A DNA stretch of 64,000 nt from JAVDCA01 sp035293985. Lineage in GTDB: Bacteria > Pseudomonadota > Alphaproteobacteria > Rhizobiales > Xanthobacteraceae. Location: the NCBI GenBank assembly GCA_035293985.1, contig DATGLS010000048.1:1-64000 (forward strand), given 5' to 3'. Position numbers and translations under genes: made by a program. Positions within the stretch are counted from its first letter, which is position 1. Each line of letters begins with the position of its first letter. This document shows, in pieces, positions 15,629 to 23,102 of this stretch. The notes under the pieces were generated by a model. The model did no database searches. It was not told the DNA's origin and saw nothing but the letters and a program-made list of their open reading frames with translations.

Positions 15629-17370
15629 TCGGCATGCTGCTGCCCGTTGCCGTCCTGCTCCCGCTCGGCGTCGCGACCCTGCTCCTCGTTTGCGCGCATC
15701 TACTTCCCTCGCGCGTCTCGACGATGGCCGCGATCGTGACGGCGCTTACGGTGGCCGCGATCTGCGTGCTGCTCGCCCGCGCCGCCCTCGCGGGGCCGCT
15801 CGTGCATTGGTTCGGCGGCTGGACGCCGGCGACGTCGGGCCGGCCCGACGTCGTGCTCGGCATCAGCCTGATGGCCGATCCGGCGAGCGCCGCCGTCGCG
15901 GCGTTCACCTGCCTTATGTTCGCGGCCTCGTTCGTGTTCGCCTGGGGCTATTTCGACGAGGTGCATTCGCATTTCGAGGTGCTGATGCTCCTCTTTCTCG
16001 CCGCCCTCGTCGGCTTCTGCCTCACCCACGACATGTTCAACCTGTTCGTCTGGTTCGAGCTCATGAGCGTCGCGGCCTTCGCGCTCACCGCCTACCCGCT
16101 CGGCAAGAGCTCGCTCGAAGGCGCGTTCAACTTCACGATCACCAACGCGCTCGGCAGCTTCATGATGCTCGCGGGCGTCGGGCTGCTCTATGCACGCACC
16201 GGCACGCTCGATTTCACCACCATGGCGCGCGTCGTGACGGCGCATGGCGCCGATCCGGTGCTGAGCGGCGGGTTCTGCCTGGTCGCGGCCGCCCTGCTGA
16301 CCAAGGGTGCGATCGTTCCGTTCCATCTGTGGCTGTCGGATGCGCACGCGGTCGCGCCCAGTCCGGTATCGGTGATCTTCTCCGGCATCATGGTCAGTGC
16401 CGCGCTGTTCGTGCTGGCGAAGATCGCAATGCAGATATTCGCGCACGATCCGCCCGTCATGGCGCTGGTACGCAACCTGCTGCTCTGGCTCGGGCTCGCG
16501 ACCGCCATCGTGGGCGGCGCCATGGCCTATGCGCAGCGCCACCTCAAGCGTCTGCTCGCTTTCTCCACCATCGCGCATCTCGGCATCATGCTGACGGCGG
16601 TCAGCGCGGCGAGCCCGCGTGGCATGGCGGCGCTGCTGCTCTACATGTTCGGGCACGGGCTCGTGAAGGGCACCCTGTTCATGCTTGCCGGCGTCCTGCT
16701 CGCGCTACGCGCGTCCGCCGACGAGATCGTGCTCTACCGCAAAGGCCGGGATCTCCTGCCGGCCGGCATCGCGATGACGTTTGCCGGGCTGATGCTCGGC
16801 GGCTTGCCGGTCGGCCTCATGCACCAGGCGACGGACATTCTCGATGAGCTCTCGCCTGCCATGATGACGGCCGCGATCGTCGCGAGCGCGCTCACGGGCG
16901 CCGCCGTGCTGCGGGCCGCCGCGCGCATCTTCTTCGGTGTCAGCGGCGCGCCGGGGCCTGAGATGACGGCGCCGACCGAGCGCGAACGGGAAAGAGACGA
17001 GCGCCCCCTTTGGCTGATGCTTCTGCCCTGCGCCGCATTGCTGGCGATGGCGCTCGCTCAGGGCGCCGCGATCGACCGCTTCATCGGTTTCGCGGCGCCG
17101 CGCCTGATCGATCCAGCAGCCGACGCGAGCGCTCCCGTGGCGGCGCATTCCTCGCCCACGTCCTATCTCCCGATCGCGCTGACGCTCGTGCTCGCGCTGC
17201 TTTCCGCTGTCCGCCGCCGGCCGGTTCGGCCGTTCCCGCGCAGCCTTGTCAGGCTCGAGCTCTTTCCGTTTCGTGCATTGCGCTTCCTGCACAGCGGTCT
17301 CGTCGCCGACTACGTAGCCTGGATGATCGTTGGTTTCGCGATCCTGGCCGGCATGCTCAGCTGGTCATGA
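15625..17370 (+). CDS. mrpD: Mrp-type antiporter subunit D (proton-pumping NuoN/M-like)
   Basis: A 581-residue polytopic antiporter-like subunit with about 14 helices, starting at a GTG overlapping the mrpC stop. The residues expected for proton translocation are present: Glu145 in FVWFELMS, Lys227 in LLTKGAIVPFHLWLSDAHAV, and the distal Lys of HLKRLLAFSTIAHLG and GHGLVKGTLFMLAG. It is the only large antiporter-like subunit of this locus (MbhH equivalent), since no NuoL-like MrpA is encoded. The C-terminus extends with a hydrophobic tail. Confidence 0.92.
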   Translation: MIGMLLPVAVLLPLGVATLLLVCAHLLPSRVSTMAAIVTALTVAAICVLLARAALAGPLVHWFGGWTPATSGRPDVVLGISLMADPASAAVAAFTCLMFAASFVFAWGYFDEVHSHFEVLMLLFLAALVGFCLTHDMFNLFVWFELMSVAAFALTAYPLGKSSLEGAFNFTITNALGSFMMLAGVGLLYARTGTLDFTTMARVVTAHGADPVLSGGFCLVAAALLTKGAIVPFHLWLSDAHAVAPSPVSVIFSGIMVSAALFVLAKIAMQIFAHDPPVMALVRNLLLWLGLATAIVGGAMAYAQRHLKRLLAFSTIAHLGIMLTAVSAASPRGMAALLLYMFGHGLVKGTLFMLAGVLLALRASADEIVLYRKGRDLLPAGIAMTFAGLMLGGLPVGLMHQATDILDELSPAMMTAAIVASALTGAAVLRAAARIFFGVSGAPGPEMTAPTERERERDERPLWLMLLPCAALLAMALAQGAAIDRFIGFAAPRLIDPAADASAPVAAHSSPTSYLPIALTLVLALLSAVRRRPVRPFPRSLVRLELFPFRALRFLHSGLVADYVAWMIVGFAILAGMLSWS

Positions 17371-17487
17371 CGCCGCTGCGATCGCGCGGCCGCAGCAGCC
17401 AACGGCAAGCGCCGAATACAATCCTGGCTCGCTGCGCATTCGCGACCTGATGCGGCGGTCGGTCAGGGGCCCGGCGGCGATCATGGG

Positions 17488-17513
17488 GGAGCCCCGGCAC
17501 GTGCCGGGGCTCC
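17488..17513. terminator. Perfect 26-bp palindrome between convergent genes
   Basis: GGAGCCCCGGCAC (17488-17500) and its exact complement GTGCCGGGGCTCC (17501-17513) form an uninterrupted palindrome centred on CACGTG. It lies in the 229-nt gap between the mrp operon (plus) and the DUF4142 gene (minus), where a bidirectional terminator is expected. It lacks a T-run on either side. A regulator site is the alternative reading. Confidence 0.5.
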
Positions 17514-17599
17514 AGCCGCGCTTCGCAGGGAGGACTGAGCTCGCGCGGCAATCAATTGTCGAAAAGCCGATATGCGCCGTCGCCCATTCGGCCGAAACG

Positions 17600-18169
17600 T
17601 CATCGCTGGACGCCTCCGGAGCCGACGGTCGGTGCAGGCTGCTGACCTGGCTCATGATGCGTCTTCAAGGCCTGCTCGATCATCTGCGCGAGCTCCAGGT
17701 GCTGCTCCAGGATCGGCAGGCCGCCCAGCGCAACCGCGATGATCGTCGGGTTGTGCGCGATCGACTTCTCGTCGCGGAATTTCTGGATGGCCTCCTGATG
17801 ATCCTTGATCTCGCTCGCGAGGAACGAGTCGTCGAACTGCGATCCATTCTTCGTTTGCAGCTGCGACATTTGCTGTTTTGCCGTGTCGCTCGGCCCGTTG
17901 GGCAATTGCACATTGACCTGCGCGGCCGCGGCTGCAAGCTGGCTCTCCAGCGCCATATGGTCCACCACCATGAGACGCGCGAAGGCCTTCACGGCCGGAG
18001 CTTGCGCCTTCTTCTCCGCCGCGAGCCCCGCCTGAATTTCGGATTGGTTGGCATGGGCTGCAAAATCGAGAAACTGCCTCGCGCCGCTGCTCGGCGGCAC
18101 GTCCGCCGATTGCGCGAAAGCCGAGGGGGCGAGCAGCAGACCGGCAGCCAGCACCAGATAGGAACGCAT
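17600..18169 (-). CDS. DUF4142-family secreted ferritin-like protein
   Basis: A 189-residue periplasmic protein with a signal peptide (MRSYLVLAAGLLLAPSAFA). The mature part is an all-helical bundle of the DUF4142 type, with FLDFAAHANQSEIQAGLAAE, VKAFARLMVVDHMALESQL and DDSFLASEIKDHQEAIQKF carrying the regularly placed Glu and His residues. Family function is unknown; it is often found with stress or envelope genes. It is convergent with mrpD across the palindrome at 17488-17513. Confidence 0.85.
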   Translation of the reverse strand: MRSYLVLAAGLLLAPSAFAQSADVPPSSGARQFLDFAAHANQSEIQAGLAAEKKAQAPAVKAFARLMVVDHMALESQLAAAAAQVNVQLPNGPSDTAKQQMSQLQTKNGSQFDDSFLASEIKDHQEAIQKFRDEKSIAHNPTIIAVALGGLPILEQHLELAQMIEQALKTHHEPGQQPAPTVGSGGVQR

Positions 18170-18192
18170 CGTACGCTCCGAATTGGAGAGTT

Positions 18193-18480
18193 GTGTGCGG
18201 GAAACGCGGCTTTTGTGCTCGCCGTTCCTTTTTCTTCTCCTGCGCCCGCTGGCAAAACGCCGCGGCCGGCCCCGGCCTCTACGCGAGCGCCAATGTGAGC
18301 CTCTCCGACATCGACCGGGACGAAGACAACGATACGAAATACGACGGCAAGAAGGTCGACATGACCAACATCCTCGACGGGACGCTGACCAACGCAGCCG
18401 CCGGCAAGCTCAAGAGCAGAGCGCCCTTCCCGGCTAAGCCGCCGCCCGGCGGCGCGCCGCAGCCGTCGGCGTGCAACCGA
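18193..18480 (+). pseudogene. Coding-like remnant of unknown origin upstream of pqqA
   Basis: The plus frame here reads a plausible protein-like stretch (SLSDIDRDEDNDTKYDGKKV followed by DMTNILDGTLTNAAAGKLKS and a proline-rich tail). Beyond about 18480 it turns into arginine-rich shadow sequence that runs through pqqA in another frame. I see no credible start, ribosome site or family. It could be a decayed secreted gene or the untranslated leader of pqqA. The remainder to 18598 shows nothing. Confidence 0.25.
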
Positions 18481-18604
18481 CGTTCAGAACGCGCCGCAGC
18501 TGCGCCGACACGAGGCGCTGCCGGGGGAACATCGCCGCGCTGTTTCGAGTTGGACCGAGGCGCCCAAACGCGCGTTGTGGAATCGAACCTGCAGGAGAAT
18601 GAAG

Positions 18605-18682
18605 ATGGCTTGGACGACGCCGGCCCTCGTCGAGATATGCGTCGGGCTCGAGATCAACGGCTACCTCCCGGCGGAAATCTGA
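18605..18682 (+). CDS. pqqA: PQQ precursor peptide PqqA (orphan)
   Basis: A 25-residue peptide, MAWTTPALVEICVGLEINGY plus LPAEI. PqqA is the ribosomal substrate for PQQ biosynthesis, in which a Glu and a Tyr separated by three residues are cross-linked by the radical-SAM enzyme PqqE. Here these are Glu16 and Tyr20. The EICVG-E---Y-AEI pattern closely resembles methylotroph PqqA, and the N-terminal W-x-x-P is also typical. An AGGAG at 18593-18597 sits 7 nt before the ATG at 18605; the ATG at 18599 is too close. No pqqB, C, D or E lies in the window. A hairpin follows at 18702. It sits beside the xoxF operon that needs PQQ. Confidence 0.85.
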   Translation: MAWTTPALVEICVGLEINGYLPAEI

Positions 18683-18701
18683 CGGGACGACACAGCGGTC
18701 G

Positions 18702-18728
18702 GGCTCGCGGCCGCCTTGGCCGCGAGCC
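18702..18728. terminator. Bidirectional hairpin after pqqA
   Basis: GGCTCGCGGCC (18702-18712) and GGCCGCGAGCC (18718-18728) are perfect 11-bp inverted arms around a 5-nt loop. They lie between the convergent pqqA (stop 18682) and the hemerythrin-like gene (stop at 18735), the expected place for a shared transcription terminator. Only a short T pair follows. Confidence 0.6.
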
Positions 18729-18734
18729 GATCCT

Positions 18735-19652
18735 TCATCCCAGCTCGGAACGGAACCACTCGCGGCGGCGGCGGCCCTCCTCTAGCGCCTTCTGCAGGAT
18801 CTCGCCTCCAGCGGGCAATCCATGGTCGGAAGCCGCGGCGTCGTAGGCGGATAGCGTCACTTCTTCATTCGACCGCATCGCCTTCAACACCGCCGTATCC
18901 CCGAACAGGCCGCCAAGCGCGACCCCGGACCACTCAGCAATGCCCGTCCTTCCACCGCCTCCCGGCGGCGCGCGGCCCATTGCTTCGAGCATCCTGCTGA
19001 AATCGTGCAGATGGCGCCGGTGATCCTCGGCAAACTGGCCGAGCGCGGAGCGATGGCCCTCCTCGGCGAGCCGATCGATGGCGGCTTCATAGGCCGCCAC
19101 AACCGCCTGCTCGGCCCGGACGAGCCGCTCGAGCACCTCGCCCAGGGCATCGTTCGAGGCGTTCCTTCTCGCGCCTGCCGCTGCATCGGCCGTCGGCGCG
19201 GGAGCGTGCTCACCGTGCGGGATATGGGGAGCCGAACCCGTCTCGTCGCTTTCCTTTGCGGATTCGAACTCATGCTTCATGTGCTCGACGACGTGGTGCG
19301 GCAGCTCCTTTTTCGCCAATGGGAAGATGCCGCGTTCCTCCCCTTCGCTGTGGGCCTTGAAAGCCGCCTCCAGGCGTTCAGCGATCGCCGGGCGGCCGCT
19401 CCCGTCCGTAGCCGCGAGCTGATCCATCATGCCTCTCAGTGTGCGGTGCTCGGCGATAGCGGCGTCGATCAACTCGGCGAAGCCCGGAATGGCCCGCAGC
19501 GTCGGATAGACCGCCCCCTCCTCGCCTCTCATGTGCGCCGACAAGGTGTGCTTCAAATGCTGCACCAGCGGCTCGTCCTGCTCATCCCTGAGGTGCCGCA
19601 AGAGGTCTTCGATCTTGCGATGGTCCTGTTCGATGATGGTCCAGATCTCCAT
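18735..19652 (-). CDS. Hemerythrin-like and ferritin-like (DUF2383-type) fusion protein
   Basis: A 305-residue cytoplasmic protein with two helical-bundle domains. Residues about 1-140 are hemerythrin-like: IIEQDHRKIEDLLRHL, LKHTLSAHMRGEEGAVYPTL, IAEHRTLRGMMDQL and AHSEGEERGIFPLAKKEL supply the His/Glu diiron ligands. After a proline/alanine linker (about 140-160), residues 165-305 resemble the DUF2383 ferritin-like domain (LVRAEQAVVAAYEAAIDRLA and LGQFAEDHRRHLHDFSRML). Possible role: oxygen, NO or iron handling. It starts 39 nt after the cytochrome c gene and may be the last gene of the xoxF-oxidase operon. Confidence 0.8.
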   Translation of the reverse strand: MEIWTIIEQDHRKIEDLLRHLRDEQDEPLVQHLKHTLSAHMRGEEGAVYPTLRAIPGFAELIDAAIAEHRTLRGMMDQLAATDGSGRPAIAERLEAAFKAHSEGEERGIFPLAKKELPHHVVEHMKHEFESAKESDETGSAPHIPHGEHAPAPTADAAAGARRNASNDALGEVLERLVRAEQAVVAAYEAAIDRLAEEGHRSALGQFAEDHRRHLHDFSRMLEAMGRAPPGGGGRTGIAEWSGVALGGLFGDTAVLKAMRSNEEVTLSAYDAAASDHGLPAGGEILQKALEEGRRRREWFRSELG

Positions 19653-19691
19653 CGCGGAGTCCTCATTTGCTGGTTTGACGATGAGCGAGCA

Positions 19692-20093
19692 TCAACGCAG
19701 CGTGTCGAGGTAGGCCGCCACATCCTGCGCATCCTTCTCGGTCAGGCCCATGTTCGGCATGGCGTTGCCCGAAACGATCGCCTGCGGATCGCGCAGCCAC
19801 GCGCTCATGCTCTGCGGCGTGTTGCGAAGCACGCCCGCGATGTAGACCCGGCTGCCGATCCGGTGAAGCGGCGGCCCGACCAGCCCATCGGCATCGTCGA
19901 TGCCGGGAATCTCGTGGCATGCGCCGCATCCGTAGTGGCGAATGAGCGATGCGCCGCGCTTCGGATCGCCGCCCGGCGCTGGTTGCGCCTGGCTGGGTCC
20001 GCACATGAGTCCGACGAGCGCGAGCGCGAACGCCAGCGCCGCCGCGGGCGCGCGGGTGCGGGACCGCGCGGATATGTGGGCTAGAACTCGCAT
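19692..20093 (-). CDS. Monoheme cytochrome c, oxidase-associated
   Basis: A 133-residue exported cytochrome c. The start MRVLAHISARSRTRAPAAAL precedes a hydrophobic signal segment (ALAFALALVGLMCGPSQAQ). The heme-binding motif is CGACHEIPG, and the distal Met lies in GNAMPNMGLT. PPLHRIGSRVYIAG and AWLRDPQAI match soluble cytochromes next to caa3-type oxidases. Its start overlaps the stop of the upstream membrane gene by 13 nt, so it is part of the same operon. Confidence 0.85.
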   Translation of the reverse strand: MRVLAHISARSRTRAPAAALAFALALVGLMCGPSQAQPAPGGDPKRGASLIRHYGCGACHEIPGIDDADGLVGPPLHRIGSRVYIAGVLRNTPQSMSAWLRDPQAIVSGNAMPNMGLTEKDAQDVAAYLDTLR

Positions 20094-20533
20094 AGCGGCA
20101 GGATCAAGACGGCGGGAACCCCGAACAACACGGCGGCGAAGAACAGCATGCCGAACGCCATGCCGATAATGGCGAGAAATCGGGTACGCCCCTCGCCTAC
20201 ATCGGTGAGATCCCCCCAATGCCCCGCGGATTCGGTGCCTACCGCCCGCCAGCTTCGCAGCGAGACGACGAACGCGGCGATGCAGATCGCGAGGCTGAGG
20301 AAGTAACAAGCCAGCACGAATGCCCACACCCAGCCGAAGCCATTCTGGGGTTGCTGAAACGGAAGGTCGCCCGGATAGCAGGCCTGGTTGCCGAGGGCGT
20401 ATGTCAGCATCAGATTTCCGGACCATACGATCGGTCCCGCGAACAGGCCGAAGAACAATGCCGCGAGGCTGACGCGATCGCGGTGCTTGCCCGGGTGGGC
20501 GGCGGCGCTATATGCGATCATGTCGTCCGACAT
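20081..20533 (-). CDS. Membrane protein of the oxidase operon, unknown function
   Basis: A 150-residue protein with three or four hydrophobic helices (VSLAALFFGLFAGPIVWSGN, WVWAFVLACYFLSLAICIAA and ARFLAI-like IGMAFGMLFFAAVLFG). It contains two Cys (NQACYPGD and LPLCEF) that could bind copper or form a disulfide. I do not recognise the family; its place after subunit III suggests an oxidase subunit IV or assembly factor. ATG 20533 is 4 nt after the subunit III stop; 20521 is an alternative. Confidence 0.7.
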   Translation of the reverse strand: MSDDMIAYSAAAHPGKHRDRVSLAALFFGLFAGPIVWSGNLMLTYALGNQACYPGDLPFQQPQNGFGWVWAFVLACYFLSLAICIAAFVVSLRSWRAVGTESAGHWGDLTDVGEGRTRFLAIIGMAFGMLFFAAVLFGVPAVLILPLCEF

Positions 20534-20537
20534 CGGC

Positions 20538-21143
20538 TCACCGGAAGAAATAGGGCGTGAGATCGAGGACGAAGAAGACCGCGAGCCAGAGTGCCGCGAC
20601 GAAGTACCAGTAGAGCACGCCCACCGTGATCGGCAGATGCCGCACCGGACCGAAGTAACCGAGCAGGGTCCATACGAAGAGCATGATGAACATGAGCTCG
20701 CCGGCGACCACGTGCGCGAGATGCGTTCCGGAAACGACGTAGTACACGGAGCTGTAAGTGCTGGTGGCAAAACCGAACGGCTTGCCGAACCAGTCCAGGA
20801 ACTGCAACGCGATGAATCCGGCGCCGAACAACGCGGTCAGCCCGAGGCCGAGCGACGCGAAGAGGGAGCCGCCGGGGCGACTGATCGCGCGCTCCGCATA
20901 TGTTGCGCTGACGCAGCCGAGCAGCGCGACCACGACCTGCGGTATCGGATAGGCGAGGCTCGGAGGTCCGCCGGGGGGCCAGCCGGCGGAGGGCTGCACC
21001 GAAAAATAGAAATAGGTGAAGAACAGGTAGGCGAACAACGCGACTTCCGAAATGAGAAAGAACCACGCGCCCCACCAGCCCGAGGCGCGCGTGCCGATCG
21101 ACCCGACCGGAAGTGGACCGCCGCGGACGAGGGCTTCGCTCAT
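20538..21143 (-). CDS. ctaE: Cytochrome c oxidase subunit III (short form)
   Basis: A 201-residue subunit III of a heme-copper oxidase with five helices, the short form seen with caa3-type enzymes. The start MSEALVRGGPLP overlaps the ctaD stop by 4 nt. The conserved parts are GWWGAWFFLISEVALFAYLF (with the structural Glu), TYSSVYYVVSGTHLAHVVAG and a C-terminal helix ending LDLTPYFFR. It does not pump protons itself. Confidence 0.92.
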   Translation of the reverse strand: MSEALVRGGPLPVGSIGTRASGWWGAWFFLISEVALFAYLFFTYFYFSVQPSAGWPPGGPPSLAYPIPQVVVALLGCVSATYAERAISRPGGSLFASLGLGLTALFGAGFIALQFLDWFGKPFGFATSTYSSVYYVVSGTHLAHVVAGELMFIMLFVWTLLGYFGPVRHLPITVGVLYWYFVAALWLAVFFVLDLTPYFFR

Positions 21144-23092
21144 TCGATCAACTCCGTCTCTCCGGCCTCGGCGCGCGGCCACAGCCAAGCGATCGTCACC
21201 CCGGTGCCTGCCGCCGCAGCCGCGCCCGCGAGCCACCAAAGATGCACGAGCAGACCGGCGAACAGCGCGCTCAGGCAGAGCGTCAGCAGGAACGGCAGGT
21301 AGGACTCGCTCGGCATCTTGAGAATGGCGTCGGGCTCGCCGTCGATGGCGGTCACGCCGAGGGTCTCATGGTGATCGTCGAGCACGAGCCCATGCTCTAC
21401 GACCGAGTGGCCGTCGCCTTCGCGGAGCCGGCTCTCCCACAGCGGATGACGGCTCGCGACGCTCGGGATGACGGTGAAGTTATAGGGCGGCGGCGGCGAG
21501 GATACCGACCACTCGAGCGTCGGTGCATCCCACGGATTGGGGCCGGCAGGCTCGCCGCGCCGGAGACTCACGACCACGTTGACGAGGAACACCAGGATTC
21601 CCACGGCCAGGATGAACGATCCGATCGTCGTGATGAGGTTCACGGTGCCGAACCCCCATGCGGCTTCATACGTGTAGACCCGTCGTGGCATCCCCATGAG
21701 GCCGGCGATGTGCATGGGGAAAAACCCGACATTGAAGCCGATGAACGTGAGCCAGAAGTTCAGCTTGCCGAGGCGCTCGCTCAGAAGCCGTCCGGTCATT
21801 TTCGGGAACCAATAATAGATCGCCGCCATCACGCCCATGAAATTGATGCCCAGCAGCACGTAATGGATGTGGGCGACGACGAAATAGGTGTCGGTGAGCT
21901 GCCAATCCACCGGCACGATGGCGGTCATCACACCGGAAACCCCGCCGATCACGAAGGTGAAAATGAACCCCGTCGCGTACAGCATCGAGGTTTTGAACAC
22001 GGGCCGGCCGGTCCAGATCGTCGCCACCCAGGCGAACACCTGAATTCCGCTCGGGATCGTGATGACGAGGCTCGCGGCGCTGAAGAACGCGAGCGAGAGC
22101 GGCGTCAGCCCGGTCGCGAACATATGGTGCACCCAGACGCCGAAGCCGAGCATCATGGTCGCGACGGTCGCCAGCACGACCGCCGTATAGCCGACCAGCG
22201 GCCGGCGGCAGAACGTCGGCAGGATGTCCGACACCATGCCTTGGGCCGGCAGGACGATCGCGTAGACCCACGGATGGCCCCACATCCAGAACAAATGCTG
22301 CCACAGCAGCGGATGTCCGGAGAGGTCGCCGGCGGCTCCGCCGTAGAAATCGGTACCGAAGGTGCGATCGAGCCAGAGCAGGAGGAATGCGAGGCTGACG
22401 ACCGGCTGTGCGAGGACCAGTCCCGCGTTGGCGGTGAGCGTGCCCCAAGCGACGATCGGAAAGCGGTTGACCGACATGCCGGGACAGCGCGTACGCAGGG
22501 TGGTGACGATGAAGTTCACCGCGCCGGCCGTGGTCGAAATTCCGAAGAAGATGTTGGCCAGAGCGTAGAAGTCGATGTTGAGACCCGGGTTGTAGGTATT
22601 GCTCGCATACGGAACATAGTTGAACCAGCCGGCGTTTGGCGCCGAGTCGGTGAAAAAGCTGACATAGAGAAAGATCGCGGAGGCGAGAAATACCCAATAG
22701 GAAAACATGTTGAGGCGAGGGAACGCCATGTCGCGCGAGCCGAAGATAAGCGGCCAAAGGTAATTGCTGAAGCCTGACAGCACCGGGAAGGCGTACCAGA
22801 TGATCATCGTGGCGCCGTGCATCGTGTATAGCTCGTCGTATTGCTCCGGCGTGAGCAGGTGCTGGTTGGGGCCAGCGAGCTGCAGGCGCATGACGAGGGC
22901 CTGGATGCCGGCGGCGATCAGCAGCAGAAAAGCCGTGACGAGATAGCGCCGACCGACCTCCTTGTGGTCGACGCTGCACAGAAAGCCGCGCAGGCCGGGC
23001 GGCGTCTCCCACATTTCCTGCAGCTTGGCGGCAAGCCCGGGGTTGGAGCGCTCGGCGATTTCCGGGATGCGGGTGTATTCGGCAACGGTCAC
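21140..23092 (-). CDS. ctaD: Heme-copper oxidase subunit I, variant lacking D- and K-channel key residues
   Basis: The 650-residue catalytic subunit that reduces O2. All metal ligands are present: heme His92 (YTMHGATMI), CuB His273 with cross-linking Tyr277 (WGHPWVYAI), the His322/323 pair (WVHHMFATGL) and His408/His410 (FVVAHIHYV). Two functional residues are changed. The usual GHPEVY glutamate is Trp275, and the PTGIK lysine is Gln351 (IPSGIQVFAW). The D-channel entry Asp121 (RDMAFPRLN) is kept. Residues about 540-650 are a C-terminal extension with two helices, as in caa3-type subunit I. The DNA confirms both substitutions. It follows subunit II by 10 nt. Confidence 0.94.
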   Translation of the reverse strand: MTVAEYTRIPEIAERSNPGLAAKLQEMWETPPGLRGFLCSVDHKEVGRRYLVTAFLLLIAAGIQALVMRLQLAGPNQHLLTPEQYDELYTMHGATMIIWYAFPVLSGFSNYLWPLIFGSRDMAFPRLNMFSYWVFLASAIFLYVSFFTDSAPNAGWFNYVPYASNTYNPGLNIDFYALANIFFGISTTAGAVNFIVTTLRTRCPGMSVNRFPIVAWGTLTANAGLVLAQPVVSLAFLLLWLDRTFGTDFYGGAAGDLSGHPLLWQHLFWMWGHPWVYAIVLPAQGMVSDILPTFCRRPLVGYTAVVLATVATMMLGFGVWVHHMFATGLTPLSLAFFSAASLVITIPSGIQVFAWVATIWTGRPVFKTSMLYATGFIFTFVIGGVSGVMTAIVPVDWQLTDTYFVVAHIHYVLLGINFMGVMAAIYYWFPKMTGRLLSERLGKLNFWLTFIGFNVGFFPMHIAGLMGMPRRVYTYEAAWGFGTVNLITTIGSFILAVGILVFLVNVVVSLRRGEPAGPNPWDAPTLEWSVSSPPPPYNFTVIPSVASRHPLWESRLREGDGHSVVEHGLVLDDHHETLGVTAIDGEPDAILKMPSESYLPFLLTLCLSALFAGLLVHLWWLAGAAAAAGTGVTIAWLWPRAEAGETELIE

Positions 23093-23102
23093 GGTCGAGC
23101 CC

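Noticed and set aside
18599..18682. ATG at 18599 as the start of pqqA
   Set aside because: AGGAG ends only 1 nt before it; the ATG at 18605 has 7-nt spacing and gives the usual PqqA N-terminus.
21113..22777. Long open frame (554 codons) on the plus strand opposite ctaD
   Set aside because: It is antisense to a certain gene, rich in Arg, His and Asp as expected for a GC-rich shadow, and has no domain or ribosome site.
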